A DNA stretch of 64,000 nt, taken from positions 2,356,001 to 2,420,000 of the forward strand of contig JADKGW010000001.1 in the NCBI GenBank assembly GCA_016722075.1. Reading direction: 5' to 3'. Position 1 is the stretch's first letter; the number at the start of each line of letters is the position of its first letter. A model generated the notes under the pieces. That model was not told the DNA's origin. It did not search any database and saw only the letters and a program-made list of their open reading frames with translations. Below, in pieces: positions 9,901-17,911 of the stretch. The position numbers and the translations under genes were made by a program. The DNA comes from Candidatus Kouleothrix ribensis. GTDB lineage: Bacteria > Chloroflexota > Chloroflexia > Chloroflexales > Roseiflexaceae.

Positions 9901-10208
9901 TCAAGCATGCGCTGGCCTACCTGCAGCAGTACCACAGCCAGCCGATCTCGCGCCAGGAACTGGCAACCGCGATCGGCGTCAGCAAAGACTACCTCAGCCA
10001 CATCTTCCACCAGGAGCTGGGCTTCTCACCCTGGGAATATCTGAACCGCTACCGCATCCAGCAGGCCAAAATGCTGCTGCGCGCAACCAACCGCAGCATC
10101 ACCGAGATCGCCACGCAGGTCGGCTTCGACGACCTCTCGTACTTCAGCCGGGTGTTCAACAAGCACACCGGCTGCTCGCCACGCGCCTACCGCGAGCAGT
10201 CGCGCTGA
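6975..10208 (+). CDS. soluble sugar-binding hybrid histidine kinase with receiver and AraC DNA-binding domain
   Basis: A 1077-residue one-protein signalling system. Rough order: LacI/periplasmic-binding-like sensor (5-285, starting 'LRIGIQIEHVDPFW'), GAF (about 330-465), HisKA with His489 in 'LLANVSHELRTPL', HATPase_c ('LLNLLSNASKF', 'GDTGAGI', 'GAGVGLGLS'), a degenerate receiver whose acceptor position reads 'VAWNLE', a normal receiver with Asp894 in 'LVILDLMMPE', and a C-terminal AraC helix-turn-helix pair. No signal peptide or membrane segment is visible, so the binding domain should act in the cytoplasm. A GGAGG sits 5 nt before the ATG at 6975. The following genes encode a sugar ABC transporter and alpha-galactosidases, so control of that cluster by an imported sugar is inferred. 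Confidence 0.88.
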   Translation: MPHTLRIGIQIEHVDPFWVQVREVMWRRAQTLSAELIEINIQESHALSADEQAEVVEDLIVQELDALLCNTYPPSLLGHILDRGIPIIYVSEIALQRPRFTSRVGLYDAARMLGVFLHERLAGHGRLLIVGGHSQNEDTGQSRLDGFAAGLAGQPGYVFHYVPCEWNSATIGALVAQYLGEHPDLQLDAIFGLSDSLALTARDTAQAHGRIGPQTLILGINGDPLALAAIADGSMTATVETDVEDIATQAINLAHQAARGQPTPAHFQHRLHLISAENVADASMRRLLSLATLPTHLIEINRRNEQQRLVQLATNQAIDRQIGLILDEQQLSLAITALIRDSYGFDHARFLAWNPQTNQLTDVGATRHKAGLSTAPAGPLAYALAQNQLVFIPDTRASHRFAPDPAWPATSSRVVAPVRLGGQIIGLLDLHRHSTTHHTREELNGLQLLADRLGISVRNAELYSHELAARALAEKADQLKTRLLANVSHELRTPLNVILGYSSAALSTPNPYATELPAALIHDLQQVYHSGEHLIHVINDLLDLSRAEIDELDLFPEPINTSVFLADVFQGMANSAAHGDVQWRLELRTPLPLIQADPVRLRQILLNLLSNASKFTRYGTIVLGADLEPPHLHLWVGDTGAGIPIDLQTRIFEPFVTGGSGKRRQEGAGVGLGLSISRRLVALHGGSMSLESQPGCGSTFHIYLPLPSVSGQIVSIPAGARPTLVLLGGSEQPATQVAELCQRQGWGLAPLAPGDDLEALLSTIQPVSVAWNLEQASLRDWSLIQQIRSMPQLSQLPLIVYGQAQPTQAGLSAGLTSFLVKPLSRQSLIEGLNALRPAEADGSVLIVDDDPQALRMYQGIVAGALPNYSIYTADGGAAAIERLAAVPPSLVILDLMMPEIDGFAVIEHMRGQPQLRRVPVLVMSGRTLTFDDIRRLDHAFITFHSKAIISAEETAASLHRALSGADALPQQTSTLVKHALAYLQQYHSQPISRQELATAIGVSKDYLSHIFHQELGFSPWEYLNRYRIQQAKMLLRATNRSITEIATQVGFDDLSYFSRVFNKHTGCSPRAYREQSR

Positions 10209-10323
10209 CACGGCAACAATTCGCCGCAGCATTGTCCTAGAGTGTAGCACTATAGTCCAAGACATCCCCCCGCTTCTCCTGTAAAGTTTCCTTAACCAAA
10301 TTCGGCAACAATAGCAAACCGAT

Positions 10324-10683
10324 ATGACAGCTGTAGAACAGGCGATCCTGATCGTCGACAACGATCGATCGACTCGCGAGCTGTACCAGCGCGTGCTGAG
10401 CCAGACCTACCAGGTGTACACGGCCGGCGACGAGCAAGACATCCTGGATCTCGTGCATCGGCACAGCATTCAGGCGGTGGTGCTCGAGCCAGGGCTGCCC
10501 AACGGGCGTGGCTGGAACCTGGCCACCGAGCTCAAGCACGACCCGGTTGCACGCGCCATTCCGATCATCATCTGCACGACACAAGACGAGCGCCGCTGCG
10601 GGCATGCGCTTGGCGCGGCGGTGTACCTGGTCAAGCCGGTGCTGCCGGCACTGCTGCTCCAGGCGCTCCAGCAGATCATCTAG
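10324..10683 (+). CDS. stand-alone receiver protein with Glu at the phosphoacceptor site
   Basis: A 119-residue CheY-like domain with no output domain. The N-terminal acidic cluster is 'ILIVDNDR' and the conserved Lys is present in 'YLVKPV'. The residue that should be the phosphorylated Asp is Glu55 ('VVLEPGLPNGRGW'). A Glu there often mimics the phosphorylated state, so the protein may be constitutively active or may signal only by binding partners. No clear ribosome-binding site precedes the ATG. It lies between the hybrid kinase and the permease genes on the same strand, so it probably belongs to that sugar-response unit. Confidence 0.8.
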   Translation: MTAVEQAILIVDNDRSTRELYQRVLSQTYQVYTAGDEQDILDLVHRHSIQAVVLEPGLPNGRGWNLATELKHDPVARAIPIIICTTQDERRCGHALGAAVYLVKPVLPALLLQALQQII

Positions 10684-10873
10684 CCAAGCCCACCCGCAAT
10701 GCTGGCATACACCCGGCCACGGCGGCCAGCCGGCCCCCGACGATGGATGCAGGCCAGGCGGTACTGGCACCAATCGCACGACAACACCCACAGCCGATAC
10801 CAGCCAAGGCAACGTAGCCCAACCGCACGGCATAGATCACGATCCAACGAGGGAAGCGAGAAAGGCAGGTGTT

Positions 10874-11809
10874 ATGAGCAATCGCACGGATGCGCTGGCG
10901 GCGCGCAGCGCCAGTGCGCGGCCGGCCTGGCTGAAAGGCTGGCTGTCGAGTGAAACCTGGCTGGCCTGGCTATTCATCTTGCCCAGCATGATCGGTTTCA
11001 TCATGTTTGTTGGGGTGCCGGCGATACGTGGTGTATTCATCAGCTTCACCAACTGGGATCTGCTCAGCACGCCGAAGGTTGTCGGCTTCGCGAACTATCA
11101 AAAACTCTTTCGCGATCCGCAGTTCTGGCAGGCGCTGCGCGTCACGCTCTACTACGTGCTGCTGAATATCCCGCTCCAGACGGCCCTCGCGGTTGGGCTG
11201 GCGGTGCTGATGGACCGCCTGACCCAATCGATCCTTGTCCGTGGTGCGCTGGTGTTGCCCTGGCTCATCCCCAATGTGGTGGTCGCGCTGCTATGGCTAT
11301 GGATGCTCGACCCGCAGCTCGGTGTCGTCAACCAGATCCTCGGCGTGTTCGGCATCTCGCGCCAGCCATTCCTCGGCTCAGTCAATCAATCCATGCCCTC
11401 GATCGCCTGGATCAATATCTGGCGCCACGCCGGCTACACCGCACTGCTGATCTTCGCGGGGCTGCAAACCATCCCGAAAGATGTGTACGAAGCCGCCGCG
11501 ATCGACGGCGCGACCGAGCGGCGCATGTTCTGGTCGATCACCATCCCGCTGCTGCGCCCGGTGCTGGTGTTCGTGCTGGTAACCACTGTAATCGGCTCGT
11601 TCCAGATCTTCGACACGATCGCGATTACCACCAAGGGCGGCCCGGTCAATGCCACCCGCGTGATCTTCTGGTATATCTACGAATTCGCGTTCAACCGCTT
11701 CCAGATGGGCTACGCAATGGCGGCAGCGGTGATACTGTTCCTGATTCTGATCACGATCACGATCGTACAGATGCGCTACCTGCGCTCAGGCGAATCCGAC
11801 ATGGCATAG
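10874..11809 (+). CDS. ABC sugar transporter permease (MalF/UgpA type)
   Basis: A 311-residue permease with six predicted membrane helices. The EAA loop that contacts the ATPase is seen as 'YEAAAIDGATERRMFW', and the first helix follows 'LAWLFILPSMIGF', as in carbohydrate transporters of the CUT1 family. The frame extends upstream to 10508 but the intervening sequence is Arg/Ser-rich and unlike the family. The ATG at 10874 follows AGAAAGGCAGG. It is followed 19 nt later by the partner permease. No ATPase gene is present nearby, so a shared MsmK-type ATPase encoded elsewhere is inferred. Confidence 0.92.
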   Translation: MSNRTDALAARSASARPAWLKGWLSSETWLAWLFILPSMIGFIMFVGVPAIRGVFISFTNWDLLSTPKVVGFANYQKLFRDPQFWQALRVTLYYVLLNIPLQTALAVGLAVLMDRLTQSILVRGALVLPWLIPNVVVALLWLWMLDPQLGVVNQILGVFGISRQPFLGSVNQSMPSIAWINIWRHAGYTALLIFAGLQTIPKDVYEAAAIDGATERRMFWSITIPLLRPVLVFVLVTTVIGSFQIFDTIAITTKGGPVNATRVIFWYIYEFAFNRFQMGYAMAAAVILFLILITITIVQMRYLRSGESDMA

Positions 11810-11828
11810 CGTTAACTGGAGAGCAACC

Positions 11829-12749
11829 ATGGCGACAAATGCTTCGGCACTCACGATTGCGGGCCAGCGCAAAAAACGGCTATCGATCGGCCGGATACTG
11901 GCCTGGGCCGGGTTATGCTTCGCGATTGTGGTGGTCTTGATTCCGTTCTACTGGGTTGTGCGTACCGCCCTGGCCACCAAAACCGAGCTATATGCCAACC
12001 CGGCCCAGATCACGCCGCCTGGCTTTACCTTCGAGAACTTCGCGCGCGTGCTCGGGCAGGTGAGCGCCGCCGACGCGATTGCCGCCGGCGGATCGGGCCA
12101 GACGCTACACTTCTGGCTGTACCTGCGCAACTCGGTGATCGTCACCGGGCTCACGGTGGTGGGGCAGGTGTTCTTCAGCGCGCTGGCGGCCTATGCCTTT
12201 GCGCGGCTCTACTTCCCGCTGCGCGATAAGATCTTCTTCCTGTATATCATCGCGCTGATGATCCCCGGTATCGTTACACTGATCCCGAACTATATTATGA
12301 TCCGCAACTTGAACTGGCTGAACACCTTTCAGGGCATTGTCGCGCCTGCGTTCCTGATGTCGCCCTTTGCGGTGTTCTTCCTGCGCCAGTTCTTTCTGGG
12401 GATCAACCGCGAGGTCGAAGAGGCCGCCAAGATCGACGGCGCCAGCCTGTTCAGCATTTTCTGGAAGATCATCCTGCCAGTCAGCGGCCCGCCCCTGGCG
12501 ACACTCGGCATCCTGACCTGGATCGGCACCTGGAATGAGTACCTGTGGCCGCTGCTGATCGGGCCAGACGAGCAGGTGCGCGTGCTGACGGTGGCGCTGG
12601 GCGTGTTCCGCTCGCAGACGCCGCAGGGCGCACCCGACTGGGGTGGCCTGATGGCCGGCGCGGTGCTGAGCATCCTGCCGAGTATCGCGCTCTTCCTGAT
12701 CCTCGGCCGTAAAGCGATCAACTCGATCCAGTTCAGCGGCTATAAATAA
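11829..12749 (+). CDS. ABC sugar transporter permease (MalG/UgpE type)
   Basis: A 306-residue inner-membrane permease of the CUT1 carbohydrate class. The EAA motif reads 'VEEAAKIDGASLFSIFWKI', and the C-terminus ends 'INSIQFSGYK', close to the 'G(A/S)VKG' tails of MalG relatives. GGAGAG lies 6 nt before the ATG. It works as a heterodimer with the permease encoded just upstream and with the binding protein encoded just downstream. Confidence 0.93.
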   Translation: MATNASALTIAGQRKKRLSIGRILAWAGLCFAIVVVLIPFYWVVRTALATKTELYANPAQITPPGFTFENFARVLGQVSAADAIAAGGSGQTLHFWLYLRNSVIVTGLTVVGQVFFSALAAYAFARLYFPLRDKIFFLYIIALMIPGIVTLIPNYIMIRNLNWLNTFQGIVAPAFLMSPFAVFFLRQFFLGINREVEEAAKIDGASLFSIFWKIILPVSGPPLATLGILTWIGTWNEYLWPLLIGPDEQVRVLTVALGVFRSQTPQGAPDWGGLMAGAVLSILPSIALFLILGRKAINSIQFSGYK

Positions 12750-12911
12750 TCCGAATCGACAGGGAGTCCGATCGTATGCCGTGCAACGCACTGTATCTGG
12801 CGCGCCGGGCTGGCCCCCGGCGCAGCCGTGGCCCTCCGTCGCCCATCAGCTACCCGCCCGCCTGGCCTGGTCGTGTGTCATAGCAGATATTCTCAAGAGG
12901 AGCTCAAAGCA

Positions 12912-14294
12912 ATGCAGCAAAAGAAGCGTACATTCGCGGCGGTCGTCTTCGCGCTCATCAGCCTGATCCTGGCGGCATGCGGCGGCGCCGCAGCCCCGGC
13001 CGCCCCGGCGGCAGACGCCCCAACCACCGCTGCCGCCCCGGCCGGTGGTGTCGAGATTCGCTACCAGCTGTGGGACGCCAACCAGCAGCCGGCCTACCAG
13101 GCTTGCGCCGACGAATTTCACAAGCAGAATCCGAACATTTCGGTGAAGATCGAGCAGCTGGGCTGGAACGATTACTGGAGTGGCATCCAGACTGGTATGG
13201 TCGGCGGTACGGCGCCTGATGTTTTCACCGACCATCTGGCCAAGTTCCCCGAGTTCGCGGCCAAGAACCAGCTGGTCGACATCCAACCGCTGGTCGAGAA
13301 GGACAAGGTCGACCTGAACGTCTACATCAAGGGCCTGGCCGACCTGTGGGGCCGCGATGGCAAGCGCTACGGCCTGCCCAAGGACTGGGACACCATCTCG
13401 GTGATCTATAACGCCGACATGCTCGCCAAGGCCGGCATCGACCCGGCCTCGTTGAACGACCTGAGCTGGAACGCGCAGGATGGCGGCAGCTTCGGCGAGC
13501 TGATCGCTAAGCTCACGCTCGACTCGAACGGCAAGAACGGCCTCGACCCGGCCTTCGACAAGATCAAGGTCACACAGTATGGCTTCATCCCGCAGGGCGC
13601 GGGCGGCTTCTCGGGCCAGACGCAGTGGAGCATGTTTGCCGTCAGCAACGGCTTCAAATTCACCGACGGCCCCTGGACCAGCAAGTACTACTACGACGAC
13701 CCCAAACTGGCCGAGACGCTGCAGTGGTACGCCGACCTGAACCTGGTGAAGGGCTACGCGCCACCGAACGCCGACGTATCGAGCCTGGGCGCCGCTACGC
13801 TGTTCCAGTCGGGCAAGGGCGCGCTGACCACCGACGGCTCGTGGATGATCGGCGACTACCTGAAGAACTCGAAGTTCAAGGTCGGCTTCTCGGCGCTGCC
13901 GAAGGGTCCCCAGGGCCGCAAGAGCATGTTCAACGGCCTGGCCGACTCGATCTGGGTTGGCACCAAGCACCCCGACGAGGCCTGGGCCTGGGTTAAGTTT
14001 GCTGCCTCGAAGACCTGCGCCGATATCGTGGGCGCGATGGGTGTGGTATTCCCAGCCCAGCAATCGGGGGTCGAGGCTTCGCTGGCCAAGCGCAAGGCCG
14101 ACGGCGTAGACGTGACTGCATTCACCAATCAGGCGCTCGACCCGAACGGCACGTTCCTGTTCCCGATCACCGACCACGGCGCCGAGATCTCGACGATTAT
14201 GGACCCGGTGATGACCAGCATCATGCTGGGCGAGGCCAAGGCCGCCGACGCGCTGCAGGAGGCCAACAAGCAAGTAAACGCACTCTTCCAGTAA
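12912..14294 (+). CDS. ABC transporter sugar-binding lipoprotein
   Basis: A 460-residue extracytoplasmic solute-binding protein (SBP family 1). The N-terminus is a lipoprotein signal ending in the lipobox 'LAAC' at about residues 17-20, followed by an Ala/Pro-rich linker. The mature part begins 'VEIRYQLWDANQQPAYQ', and 'GTAPDVFTDHL' and 'LTTDGSWMIGDY' are typical of CUT1 binding proteins. AGGAG lies upstream of the ATG at 12912. The surrounding glycosidases suggest an alpha-galactoside such as raffinose or melibiose as ligand, but the sequence alone does not show specificity. Confidence 0.9.
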   Translation: MQQKKRTFAAVVFALISLILAACGGAAAPAAPAADAPTTAAAPAGGVEIRYQLWDANQQPAYQACADEFHKQNPNISVKIEQLGWNDYWSGIQTGMVGGTAPDVFTDHLAKFPEFAAKNQLVDIQPLVEKDKVDLNVYIKGLADLWGRDGKRYGLPKDWDTISVIYNADMLAKAGIDPASLNDLSWNAQDGGSFGELIAKLTLDSNGKNGLDPAFDKIKVTQYGFIPQGAGGFSGQTQWSMFAVSNGFKFTDGPWTSKYYYDDPKLAETLQWYADLNLVKGYAPPNADVSSLGAATLFQSGKGALTTDGSWMIGDYLKNSKFKVGFSALPKGPQGRKSMFNGLADSIWVGTKHPDEAWAWVKFAASKTCADIVGAMGVVFPAQQSGVEASLAKRKADGVDVTAFTNQALDPNGTFLFPITDHGAEISTIMDPVMTSIMLGEAKAADALQEANKQVNALFQ

Positions 14295-14361
14295 GGCCGC
14301 GCTTTCACAGGGCGCCGCTGTGGTGGCGGTAGCCTGCGGCCACCTGGTACTCGTTGCTCGA

Positions 14362-14406
14362 TTGTGTTCGGTCTTTGCGCGCGCAACGCGCAAAGACCGA
14401 ACACAA
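14362..14406. repeat. perfect hairpin of the variable-stem repeat family (copy 2)
   Basis: Two perfect 19-bp arms (14362-14380 and 14388-14406) flank a 7-nt loop. The left flank holds 'GCCTGCGG' and 'CTGGTACTCG', related to the flank of copy 1. It lies 68 nt after the binding-protein stop codon and is followed by another hairpin of the same family. Confidence 0.8.
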
Positions 14407-14427
14407 CGCGCGACTGCTTCTGCTATG

Positions 14428-14466
14428 GTGTGTGGTTTTTCGCCATCCGCGCGAAAAACCACGCAC
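14428..14466. repeat. second adjacent hairpin of the variable-stem family (copy 3)
   Basis: Arms of 16 nt (14428-14443 and 14451-14466) pair with a single mismatch. The right flank around 14490-14515 contains 'GCTGCCGCAGGCAGACATTG' and then 'CCCGAAACTCG'. This is close to the reverse complement of the flank at 20327-20350, which supports a common repeat family. Confidence 0.7.
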
Positions 14467-14559
14467 AAAAGACGGCGACGTAGCTGCCGCAGGCAGACAT
14501 TGCCCGAAACTCGAGCCACCGCGTACGCCCCTACTGAGGCATCCCGGCGGAGTACCCAT

Positions 14560-16218
14560 ATGCAGCACGCGCAGCGTATCTCGATCGGTTTGCTGGCAGG
14601 TTTGCTGGCCGGATGCAGCCTCGGCCAGGCTGCCCACCCGGCTGCTCCACCTGCTGGCCCCCCCGCTACCGTGCATAGCCGCACTACCGCACTGGCACAG
14701 CCGGGGCCGTGCGCCGGCAGCTTCGTCACCCATACGCTCGATTACGCCACCACCACGCGCGATGCGAATGTGCGCCTGTTCGAGAGCAATGGCGCGGGCC
14801 TGGCGATCGGCGACCTCGACGACGACGGGCGGCTCGATCTGGTGTTCGCCAACCTGGCCGGCCCGAATACCATCCTCTGGAACCAGGGTGGCATGCATTT
14901 TCGCAACCAGCCGATCGACGACACCAACTCGCGCGCGGTCGCAATCGTTGATGTCGACGGCGACCGGCGGCTCGATCTGGTCTTTACCCATCGCACTGGC
15001 GGCGTGAGCTTCTGGCGCAACACCGGCGACGCGCAGTTCGCGCGCGGCGCGCTGCCCGGCGTGCTGGCGCCTGCCTATGCCATGGCCTGGGGCGACCTGA
15101 ACCTCGACGGCACGCTCGACCTTGTGACTGGTTCGTACGACAGCGAGCTGGCCAAAGATCAGGCCAATGCCTTCCTGTTCAGCGCCGGCGCGGGCGTGTA
15201 TGCCTACGAACAGATCGGCGGCGCGTTCCAGCCACGCCGGCTGGCCCCACAGGCCCAGGCGCTGGCGATCGGCCTGCCCGACCTGAACGACGACGGCCGG
15301 CCCGACATCCTGGTCGGCAACGACTTCGACCAGGCCGACGCCGCATGGCTGCATACCGGCAGCCAATGGGTGCCCGCCGAGCCATTCGCAGCCACCGCGC
15401 ACAGCACCATGAGCTTCGACCAGGCCGATATCGACAACGACGGGCAGCCCGAGCTGTTCAGCACCGATATGAAGCCTTACGACATCAGCGTGCCGACCAT
15501 GGCGCGCTGGCTGCCTATGATGGCGGCAATGCAGCAGCACCCCGCCGCCAACGAGCGCCAGGTGATGGAGAATGTGCTCCAGGTACGCGGTGCCGATCGG
15601 CAGTTCCATAACGAGGCCGCCCGGCGCGGCGTTGCCGCCACCGGCTGGAGCTGGTCGGCCAAGTTCGGCGACCTCGATAACGATGGCTGGCTCGATCTGT
15701 ATGTGGTCAACGGCATGATCGCCCCCGAGCTGTTCGGCCACCTGCCAGGCGCCGAGCTGGTCGAGCAGAACCAAGCCCTGCGCAACCAGGGCGGCGGCTT
15801 CTTCACGCCCGCGCCGCAGTGGGGCCTGGGCAGTGCTGCCAGCGGCCGCAGCATGAGTATGGCCGATTTGAACGGCGACGGCAGGCTCGATATCGTGGTG
15901 AACAACCTGCGCGCCCCGGCTCAACTATTCGAAAATCAGCTATGCGCTGGCGCGGCGCTCGAGGTCGATCTGCGCTGGCCCACGAGCAAGAATACCCGCG
16001 CGATCGGCGCACAGCTGGTGCTCGAAACCAGCGCCGGCAGGCTTACACGCGATGTACGCGCCGGCAGCGGCTACCTTTCGGGCGACTCCGCGCGCGTACA
16101 CTTTGGCCTGCCCGCCAGCGCCGCGCTCGTGCGCCTATACATTCGCTGGCCCGATGGTGCCGTGTCGGCGATTGAGCAGCCGGGCGCACACACGCTCGTG
16201 ACGGTCACCCGCAGCTGA
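14560..16218 (+). CDS. FG-GAP/VCBS-repeat lipoprotein with ASPIC/UnbV domain
   Basis: A 552-residue secreted lipoprotein. The signal peptide ends in 'LLAGC'. The body contains repeated Asp-rich motifs such as 'GDLDDDGRLDLVFAN', 'VDVDGDRRLDLVFTH', 'PDLNDDGRPDILVGN' and 'ADLNGDGRLDIVVNN', each a calcium-binding FG-GAP/VCBS blade of a beta-propeller. The last 100 residues form an ASPIC/UnbV domain ('GSGYLSGDSARVHFGL'). GGCGGAG precedes the ATG at 14560; the longer frame upstream crosses repeat hairpins and is rejected. It sits between the sugar-binding protein and the glycosidases, so a role in surface binding of carbohydrate is possible but not shown. Confidence 0.87.
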   Translation: MQHAQRISIGLLAGLLAGCSLGQAAHPAAPPAGPPATVHSRTTALAQPGPCAGSFVTHTLDYATTTRDANVRLFESNGAGLAIGDLDDDGRLDLVFANLAGPNTILWNQGGMHFRNQPIDDTNSRAVAIVDVDGDRRLDLVFTHRTGGVSFWRNTGDAQFARGALPGVLAPAYAMAWGDLNLDGTLDLVTGSYDSELAKDQANAFLFSAGAGVYAYEQIGGAFQPRRLAPQAQALAIGLPDLNDDGRPDILVGNDFDQADAAWLHTGSQWVPAEPFAATAHSTMSFDQADIDNDGQPELFSTDMKPYDISVPTMARWLPMMAAMQQHPAANERQVMENVLQVRGADRQFHNEAARRGVAATGWSWSAKFGDLDNDGWLDLYVVNGMIAPELFGHLPGAELVEQNQALRNQGGGFFTPAPQWGLGSAASGRSMSMADLNGDGRLDIVVNNLRAPAQLFENQLCAGAALEVDLRWPTSKNTRAIGAQLVLETSAGRLTRDVRAGSGYLSGDSARVHFGLPASAALVRLYIRWPDGAVSAIEQPGAHTLVTVTRS

Positions 16219-16330
16219 TACCGATCAGCCCGAGCAGGCAGGCGCCAGCTGCCCGCCAGTGCGCGGCCCGGCCGAACGGTGGTAGAATGCGCCCGGCTGG
16301 CAGATCAATAGCAAGAAAGGCCCTCATTGT

Positions 16331-17626
16331 ATGCCCAAGATCACCTTTATCGGCGCCGGCAGCACCGTGTTTGCCAAAAACCTGATCGGCGACATCCTGA
16401 GCTTCCCCGAGCTGGCCGGCTCGACGCTGAGCCTGTTCGATATCGACGCTGAGCGGCTGCGCACATCCGAGATCGTGGCGCACAAGATCGCCGCCGCGCT
16501 GGGCGCCAACCCCACGATCGAGGCCACCACCGACCGCCGCCGCGCGCTCGACGGCGCCGACTACGCGATCTGCATGATCCAGGTGGCCGGCTACAAGCCC
16601 GGCACCGTGGTCGACTTCGAGATCCCCAAGAAGTATGGCCTGCGCCAGACGATCGCCGACACGCTGGGCATCGGCGGGATCATGCGCGGGCTGCGCACCA
16701 TCCCGGTGCTGCTCGATATGTGCCGCGACATGGAAGAGCTGTGCCCGAACGTCACATTCCTTCAGTATGTCAACCCCATGGCCATGAACTGCTGGGCGAT
16801 CAGCCGCACCAGCACGATCAAGACGGTCGGGCTATGCCATAGCGTGCAGCACACCGCCCACGAGCTGGCCTACGACATCGGCGTGCCGTTCGAGCAGATC
16901 AACTATGTGTGCGCCGGCATCAACCACGTGGCGTTCTACCTGCGCTTCGAGCGCGACGGCGTGAGCCTGTACCCGCAGATCCGCAAGGTGGTCGACGACG
17001 GCCGCGTGCCCGAGCACAACCGCGTGCGCTACGAGATGTTCAAGCGCCTGGGCTACTTCGTAACCGAGTCGAGCGAGCATTTTAGCGAGTACACGCCCTG
17101 GTTCATCAAGCGCGATCGGCCAGATCTGATCGAGCGCTTCAACATTCCACTCGACGAGTACATCACGCGCTGCGAAGACCAGATCGCCGAGTGGCATAGC
17201 ATGCAGGCGCTCTATGAGAGCGACGAGCCGATCGAGATCGAGCGCAGCCCCGAGTATGGCTCGCTGATCATCCACAGCCTCGAGACCGGCACGCCGCGCG
17301 TGGTCTATGGCAATGTGCCGAACCGCGGCCTGATCGACAACCTGCCCCAGGGATGCTGCGTCGAACTGCCGGTGCTGGTGGACAAAAGCGGCCTGCAGCC
17401 GACCAGGATCGGCGCGCTGCCGCCGCAGCTGGCCGCGCTGATGCAGACCAATGTCAATGTGCAGGCGCTCACGGTCGAGGCCGCGCTGACGCGCAAGCGC
17501 GAGCATATCTACCACGCGGCCATGCTCGACCCACACACCGCCGCCGAGCTGGATCTCGACCAGATCTGGGCGCTGGTCGACGACCTGATCGCCGCACATG
17601 GCGACTGGCTGCCGGCCTACGTGTAA
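16331..17626 (+). CDS. melA: GH4-family alpha-galactosidase (NAD- and metal-dependent)
   Basis: A 431-residue glycoside hydrolase family 4 enzyme. The Rossmann NAD-binding start 'ITFIGAGSTVFAKN' is at residues 4-17. Cys169-His170 in 'LCHSVQHT' and His199 in 'GINHVAFY' supply the metal ligands. Within GH4, the CHS form of this motif is characteristic of alpha-galactosidases rather than alpha-glucosidases or 6-phospho-beta-glucosidases, so melibiase-type activity is the best call. The enzyme acts by an oxidation/elimination mechanism using NAD and Mn. AAGAAAGG precedes the start. It is cytoplasmic and lies upstream of a GH36 enzyme with overlapping specificity. Confidence 0.85.
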   Translation: MPKITFIGAGSTVFAKNLIGDILSFPELAGSTLSLFDIDAERLRTSEIVAHKIAAALGANPTIEATTDRRRALDGADYAICMIQVAGYKPGTVVDFEIPKKYGLRQTIADTLGIGGIMRGLRTIPVLLDMCRDMEELCPNVTFLQYVNPMAMNCWAISRTSTIKTVGLCHSVQHTAHELAYDIGVPFEQINYVCAGINHVAFYLRFERDGVSLYPQIRKVVDDGRVPEHNRVRYEMFKRLGYFVTESSEHFSEYTPWFIKRDRPDLIERFNIPLDEYITRCEDQIAEWHSMQALYESDEPIEIERSPEYGSLIIHSLETGTPRVVYGNVPNRGLIDNLPQGCCVELPVLVDKSGLQPTRIGALPPQLAALMQTNVNVQALTVEAALTRKREHIYHAAMLDPHTAAELDLDQIWALVDDLIAAHGDWLPAYV

Positions 17627-17653
17627 TATCAAGTTCGCTTGATCACGTACGTT

Positions 17654-17694
17654 TTCTGTTGCAGTGTGCGGCGAAGCCGCACACTGCAACAGAA
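17654..17694. repeat. perfect 19-bp hairpin
   Basis: Arms 17654-17672 and 17676-17694 are perfect inverted repeats around GAA. It lies 28 nt after the GH4 stop codon. No U-rich tail follows. Its architecture matches the variable-stem family but it lacks the GGTAC flanks. Confidence 0.7.
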
Positions 17695-17701
17695 GAAATT
17701 T

Positions 17702-17862
17702 GCGGGGGTGGCTTCGCCGCCCCCGCACCCCCACCAAGTATACGTGTTCATCCGAATTTGGCATAATACTCGCTCTGCCAGATCAGGTCCATGCGCTTTA
17801 AATACGCCTTCCCCGTACGGAATTTAGCGTTCCAATGCGGCGGCAGGGTCGCATTGGAACGC
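17702..17862. repeat. two further hairpins before the GH36 gene
   Basis: A GC-rich hairpin at about 17702-17726 ('GCGGGGGTGGC' against 'GCCGCCCCCGC') belongs to the GC-rich module seen at 34941 and 42180. A second hairpin has perfect 13-bp arms at 17827-17839 and 17850-17862 and lies 50 nt before the GH36 start. It could affect the leader of the GH36 message. Confidence 0.6.
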
Positions 17863-17911
17863 CAGTAGGATACCCCGCCGCCACACGGGGAGCGCGGGGC
17901 AGGAGATCGCC

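Noticed and set aside
14305..15924. A 539-residue minus-strand frame opposite the FG-GAP lipoprotein
   Set aside because: The plus strand encodes a lipoprotein signal, repeated calcium-binding motifs and an ASPIC domain; the minus frame is His/Ala/Val-rich shadow sequence that crosses a hairpin.
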